Assembly (NCBI GenBank): GCA_963966185.1
Contig: CAWZYM010000342.1
Location: forward strand, 241,001 to 305,000
Source: Rhabditoides inermis
Taxonomy: Eukaryota > Nematoda > Chromadorea > Rhabditida > Rhabditidae
DNA: 64,000 nucleotides
Reading direction: 5' to 3'
Position numbers and translations under genes: made by a program. The notes below the pieces were generated by a model. The model was not told the DNA's origin. It saw nothing but the letters and a program-made list of their open reading frames with translations, and ran no database searches. Below, piece by piece: positions 58,981-64,000 of the stretch (position 1 is the stretch's first letter; each line of letters opens with the position of its first letter).

Positions 58981-60799
58981 CAGTTAATTTTATATTATTT
59001 ATGTATGGTGGACATATTGGTTTCAGTCGCGAGCGCGCTGCGCAGGCTTGGGCGGCGCCCACAGAGGACAAGGAGCAGCGCGCGAGGCTATGGACGACGA
59101 GGTGGGGGGGGGGGGGGAGAGAGAGAGGGAGAGAGAGAGGGGAGAGAGAGAAGGGAGATGGGGGGGGGAGAAGAAAGATTTGGGGAAAAAGAAGAGAGGA
59201 AGTAGAGGAAAGGGGCGAGGAGTGGCAAGACGAGAGATAAGGAGGAGTGTTAGAGAGTAGCTGTATGAGGAATGGAGGAACTGATTAGTCACGATCGTCG
59301 TAGTGAGTTTGAGGTGATATGAGGTAATCATATGATGAGGATGAGTGTTAGAGAGTAACTGGAGGGGGGAGGGGGAATTTGTTTCTAGCGAAGTCACTAC
59401 TTATGATCACTATCAATCAATCAATCGTTTATCCGGAATCGTTATATCTGAATATGACAACACAATCATAATGATATGAAACATACAGTTGTGCCTAGGA
59501 TGCTAGATACATAATAGGCTAACGCCGGGGAAAGACAGGAAGGCTGACGAGGTTAGTGGCGGGAAGACGATACTTGATCGATAATCATTCCTGGACCATT
59601 AGAGTACCATTCTTGACGTGAAGAGCTCCGGGGTTTCCTTTGCTTCCATGCCAGTTAGTATCTCCTCGCGCCATAGCTGCTTTCACGTGAGGGTACTTCC
59701 CGCCGCCTCACTGGTTACTCGGGAAGGATTCTTGTCGATGACCGAACATTCGGCGGCGGCGGGGCAAAAATGAGGGCCCGACCGCACGCCGCGGGGAAAA
59801 GAAGAAGAATAAGAATAAGAAGAAAAAGAAGAATAAGAATCACTAGTAAGCGGATAATGGAATAGGGGTAACTTCTACATATCGTAAGTCTGAAACGTAT
59901 CCTAACTACAAAATGTTTTTATAGGGGTGATGTGTCTGAGTTTGGGGAGTAGGGGAGGGAGTTGAAACTCTTGAATTTTCAGCGAGCGCTGGTCGGGTCT
60001 GGCGACACAGATGCGCACCATGCAGGCAGAGGTCGGCACGGCGGCACTGGAGATGGGCAGGGCGCCCGAGGTAGGGGGGGAGGGAGGAGAGAAAGAGAGG
60101 AGGGAGAGGGAGGGAGAGAGAGGGAGGAGAGAGGGAAGGAGAGGGGAGGGAGGGAGGAGAGAGAGATGAGGGAGGGTGAGAGAGAGGGAAAGGGAGGGAG
60201 GGTGAGAGATAGAGGGGAGAGGGAGGAGATAGAGGGGGAGAGGGAGAGAGAAGGAAAGAGAGGGGGAGGGAAGAATAGGAAAAGAGAGAGAGAGGTAGTA
60301 GAAAAGACAGAAAGGAGTTGTAGTGAGTAGTATAGCTAAACTCGATGTTTCGTTATCTGGAATGATTGTATTCGCTACGCTACGCGGTTTTTGGTCCTGG
60401 CCTTTGGTGAAGGTGCAGGTGTTCGGAAAAGTGGCGAGATTTTCGCATGGTTACGAGCTTGTCACAAATGGGTTTATCAATTTATCAGTACACGTGTACA
60501 TGTGCAGAACAAAGTGCAGGAAATGCACCTGATTTGGAATTTTTGAAATTCCGTTTTTGTATTCGTGTGTGGAGTGAGTTGTGAGGTGTTCTGGATTCGA
60601 ATGGCAGCGATCATGATTTACCCGGAATAGTTATAGCTGATCATGAGAATGTGAGACTGATTGAGTGATTGATCAATTGGTGCATAGGTTGGAAATATTT
60701 CAAATGTTTTTTTTTAATTCAAAGTTGTTTTTGCAGATTGCCGAGACTGTCGTTGACCAGAAGACTGGCCGTTCGTGGACCCGTCTCTGGTTGTGGTAG
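55324..60799 (+). CDS. Short-chain dehydrogenase/reductase (retinol-dehydrogenase/WWOX-like)
   Basis: Thirteen exons with matching phases (1143 coding bases, 380 residues): 55324-55418, 55483-55573, 55683-55735, 55792-55852, 55970-56039, 56194-56270, 56530-56663, 57466-57590, 57868-57979, 58400-58498, 59027-59101, 59983-60070, 60737-60799. Rossmann NAD(P) motif TGATSGIGQ (TGxxxGIG) follows LTGKTYIV. Other SDR marks are VIMACRN, CDLADFDSVR, VHNAAV (for NNAG), ATNHLGAFLLT and the catalytic YKQSK (YxxxK). PGRTKTDLS replaces the usual PGxVxT. The N-terminus (LVASLKSPWSVGFSAFGLSY) could anchor it to a membrane. Probable NADP-dependent oxidoreductase of lipid or retinoid-type substrates. The C-terminus is extended by about 60 residues. 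Introns hold (GA)n, (TA)n and dispersed repeats. Confidence 0.88.
57055..57127 (-). repeat. tRNA-derived relic
   Basis: On the minus strand there is an A-box-like TGGCTCAGTGCATG and a perfect B box GGTTCGATTCC at tRNA spacing. The cloverleaf stems are poor. It lies in an intron of the dehydrogenase gene. Confidence 0.5.
57983..58200. repeat. (GA)n-rich tract
   Basis: Purine tract directly after the donor of dehydrogenase exon 9. A second tract lies at about 58300-58382 in the same intron. Confidence 0.9.
58898..58977. repeat. (TA)n microsatellite
   Basis: About 40 TA units between dehydrogenase exons 10 and 11. Confidence 0.97.
59440..59835 (+). mobile_element. Dispersed repeat family with GAAGAA tail, copy 3
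   Basis: The longest copy of the family also seen at 6805-7050 and 14563-14855. It includes the CCTGGACCATTAGA block and ends in GAAGAAGAATAAGAATAAG. Intronic, in the sense orientation of the dehydrogenase gene. Confidence 0.75.
60066..60300. repeat. (GA)n-rich tract
   Basis: Imperfect GA tract immediately after the donor of dehydrogenase exon 12. Confidence 0.9.
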
Positions 60800-61643
60800 A
60801 TATCGATTGAAATCATTGATCGATATTATCGATTCACTAGCGATTGTTAGATGTTTCTTGTCGTGCTCAGAGATGTGTTGTAGATTATTAGAAGTCTAGG
60901 AATTGTTTGTTTTTGTTGTCACCCGGCGCTTGTTTCGATTGTTTGCGAAGCGAATATAAAATTTATATTTATGAGATTCTGTTGGTATTGATTGGGGAAG
61001 AGAATCGTATTGTGCTGTGTGTTGTATCCAAAGCACTTAGCATGTTTTTTTTGTGTGTGATAGATGAACGTGAGACCTAGAGTACATTCTATCCTCTGTT
61101 GTTTTTTTTTGCAACAGGCCAAACTTCATTCTGAGAGTGCAGTTGTATGGGAGTATAGGATACTCATCATCTCATGACGACTTCCTGTCTACGCTCTCTT
61201 TAAGACGCGCGTCTCTCATCGCTCTCTCACTCTGCGTCTCTCTGTTGACCCGCTCTCTCATCGCTCTCTCACTCTACGTCTCTCTGTTGACCCGCTCTCT
61301 CATTCCCGATCTCACTCTCTCGTTTGTTTCGGACAAAGTTCCCCTTTGATTGTGTATGTGTGGTCGTCTCTTCTCTATCACACGTTATCAGATATCTTTT
61401 GCAATACGTGTTTCATAGCATAGATATCGTTGTTTTTCTCCGTGTTTTGCTATGCGCTTCAGCAGACTGTAAGTATAAATGCAGGGCTGTGTACTTTACA
61501 CGAGCGATTGGGAATGATAGCGATTCTCGCAGTGCTATGATATTTTGGAGAGTGCGGTACACTGATCTAACGGCATTTCGAACTTATGAATTGTTGACAT
61601 CGCTTTATTGTAAAGTTCAATGTTCTGTATGAGTTGATTTAGA
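60800..61643. other. Intergenic with a 42-bp tandem pair
   Basis: No gene is seen. At about 61214-61300 a unit of about 42 bases (CATCGCTCTCTCACTCTGCG, then TCTCTCTGTTGACCCGCTCT) is repeated twice. Confidence 0.6.
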
Positions 61644-62025
61644 ATGCCACTTCCTCCGAACAAAGTGAAACCGCCGTTCCCCATCTACTCCCACTTTCCC
61701 TCCACACTGGAGAGAAAGTGGTATAGAAGTGCGGTGAGTCTATCTAAAATGGTTGTTTGTCTAGATTTTTCTGGACATGGAAACGTTCCCGTTACTCAGT
61801 CACACAATTAACTTTAGACTTCGGATTGAAATGTTAACTTATATTGCCTAAATATGATACGTTGCTGAAAAGTGAGTGCAGTTTTTTTGTTGGTTTGGCT
61901 GCTTGACTACGCTGTAGCCTGAGGTGAGAGAGAGTGAAAGTGAGTATGCGAGTGAGAGAGAGAGAGAGAGCACGCGGGGTCAAACGTTCGTGCATGTGTG
62001 TTGAATGAGAGTTGAGAGAGACAGC

Positions 62026-62080
<55 letters not shown>

Positions 62081-63857
62081 GCGCGCGCAATAGTTTCGGA
62101 TGTTGTATTTGGGTCATCCCAGCCATAAACAGTGATGTGATTTTCAGACGAAGAAAATGGTCGCAGTCAAGTGGAAAATTGCATACTAACTAGTAACTAG
62201 TAATACTTGAGAATCTTGGTAATTATTCATTGATTAAAATATTATAGAACTGGCTGTCAAACAAGCTGTATCCGATTCCGTCTCCTCTCGCGGCAGCCGG
62301 AGTAATGGGTAAGGATACTTTACTAGTTACTAGTATAGCACTACGTAATACTTTGGAACTACTCTGGTACTCGTAACACTTTGGTAGTAGTACACATGTA
62401 TTTACAAATCGTCTAAAAATGAGCAATGCGCTTTTGGATTGTGAATAAAAATAATAAAAAAATAAACACACACACAAATATAACATTGTCTTGAAACGTA
62501 AACAGGCATCGTCTCTCAACATAATGACGAAACGTATCTATTCATCCATTCAGGAGCTGCCGCTTGGCACACCAGGAGCAATGCTATCATGGATCTGCTA
62601 CCGAAAAGCGGAGTTCAGGGAGTCGAGGTCAGCATGTCTTTTCTGTTCTTTTTCACGTTCTTTCTATGATGTCCTATGATCCTATGATCTTATGGAATGG
62701 CGGTCAGTTTCTGCGAAACTGTCCTCGCTTTCTTACGCGAACAACACTGTTTTCTGAAGGCATTTGAAAGGCCTTTTTTTTCGAAGAGTCATCTTCACTT
62801 CACAACTTTTAAGTCATGTTAATTCCAGATCGATTTTCAGATCGATATTTTCCAGATCGCCAAGATAGCAGCTGTCTCCGTGCTCAGTGTCTATCTCCCA
62901 GTCGTATTCATTCGGGCGCTGCTCAAGAGACTCTACTACGGATACAAGGTCGGATCATTTGGAAATTGATCTTATCAGATTCCATCTTTTTCAATTTCAT
63001 CTTATCTTCTGTGTTGGAAGTATTTCAGTAAAAAAGTCCTATATTATGTATTCAAAAAGAATGTTTACGTTATTAATTACAAAATGCATTTTGGATTTTT
63101 TCAGGGCTACATGTTCGAGAATCCCAAGAAGCCATCGCTGACGACAAAGCTGTGGGCTGTGAGTTCATCTCTCTCTTTCTCTTTCTCTTTCTCTCTCTCC
63201 CTCTCTCCCTCTCTCTCACTCTCTCTCACTCTCTCCTTCTCTCTCACTCTCTCTCACTCACTCTCTCCCCTTTTCTCTTTCTCTCTCCCCCTCCGGATTG
63301 ATACAATCTTACAGCTACTCCGCAAGATCGTCTCTCTCGCGCCACTTCGTCTTAAGTGGGTTTTTGTTGTGTTTTGTCGTGCTTTTTGAACGCGGTATTG
63401 AATTCGACTCCCATGAATCCGTTGTATAATTTTCATGAAGCGTATCATGTGCACACTTGACATCATTTCACATTAGTTCACAGTGTTATTATACTCTTTT
63501 GTGAAACGTATAACTTTGCGTTGGTCGAACAAAAACAAAACACGGCTTGGGACTACTCGATATTTCTATCGATTCGAGTAAAGTAGCGGACAGACTCAAA
63601 TCCTAGGGTCAGAAACAGCCTCAGACTTGTATCTGAGTGTCAGAAACAGGTTCAGATTTTGGGTCATATTTGCCTCAGATTTTCTCAGAAATTTCTCAGA
63701 AGATACACAGGTACAAACGAATGACGCTGAAACGTTGTGACTCTAGTCGTTTTCAGATCGGCTGATGAGCTCCTCCCGAACATGCCGGTGCCCTCTCTGG
63801 AGTCGACTATGGAGAAGTATCTAGCGTCGATGAAACATATTCTCACCAAGGTAGGCG

Positions 63858-63895
<38 letters not shown>

Positions 63896-64000
63896 CTCTT
63901 TGTCTTTCTCTCTACCGTTGTCGTTGTCTCTCTCTTCAATTTCCATTGTCTTCAATCCGAATTTGTACTTCAGGAAGAATTTGCCACTATTTCCGACCAG
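61644..64000 (+). CDS. Carnitine palmitoyltransferase 1, 5' part
   Basis: Exons 61644-61733, 62248-62308, 62554-62627, 62856-62948, 63105-63158, 63315-63355, 63757-63850 and 63974 to the window edge; phases agree. CPT1 moves long-chain acyl groups from CoA to carnitine at the mitochondrial outer membrane. Family marks: NWLSNKLYPIPSP (matching the RNGI..VYP.SP start), a hydrophobic second span (AAVSVLSVYLPVVFIRALL), then YKGYMFENPKKPSLTTKLWA, which parallels the conserved Y.GWMFE......LT..WA segment. SADELLPNMPVPSLESTMEK and YLASMKHILTKEEFA follow, the usual opening of the carnitine/choline acyltransferase fold. The catalytic half lies beyond the window. A GA/CT tract occurs in introns at 61925-62077 and 63165-63290. 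Confidence 0.86.

Overview
The window looks like nuclear DNA of a rhabditid-type nematode. Introns are mostly 30-60 bases and end in TTTCAG-like acceptors. The gene families present are worm-typical: CK1-like kinases, divergent tyrosine phosphatases, an F-box protein and an ionotropic receptor. Much of the rest is microsatellite, minisatellite, foldback element or LINE debris. No bacterial, viral or CRISPR feature is visible.

Layout. 1-5 kb: a 9-bp minisatellite broken by a Helitron-like element that carries a 64-bp satellite. 5.2-6.1 kb: an F-box gene (minus). 6.3-7.7 kb: LINE and SINE remnants and an (AAAG)n tract. 8-9 kb: an unrecognised gene (plus). 9.1-14.6 kb: a block of two interleaved minisatellites. 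15-24.3 kb: a small plus-strand gene, then tail-to-tail with it a 41-exon minus-strand gene. 24.3-27.4 kb: inverted satellites, a foldback element, a Tc1-like fragment and a LINE. 27.6-32.4 kb: a receptor-like gene joining a cysteine-rich ectodomain, a membrane span and a kelch propeller. 32.7-35.6 kb: a compound inverted-repeat element. 35.6-46.8 kb: a second copy of the 15-24 kb unit. 47.7-52.5 kb: an ionotropic-receptor-like gene (minus). 52.9-54.2 kb: a small unknown gene. 55.3-60.8 kb: a short-chain dehydrogenase. 61.6 kb to the end: the 5' part of a carnitine palmitoyltransferase 1 gene.

The main result is the 41-exon minus-strand gene (24190 down to 16374). I followed it exon by exon and every splice phase agrees, giving one open product of about 1441 residues. 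It starts with a signal peptide, followed by five membrane segments in a prominin-like order. After the last segment come a tyrosine-phosphatase domain and then a complete CK1-like Ser/Thr kinase domain. A membrane protein carrying both a PTP and a CK1-type kinase is an architecture I do not recognise. The second copy (46732 down to 36892) keeps the same exon plan but is broken by a Helitron-like insertion in one exon and a one-base deletion in another. Its phosphatase and kinase part is essentially identical to copy 1, introns included, which points to recent gene conversion.

All gene models are read by eye from splice signals and reading frames. Family names rest on motifs, not on a database search.
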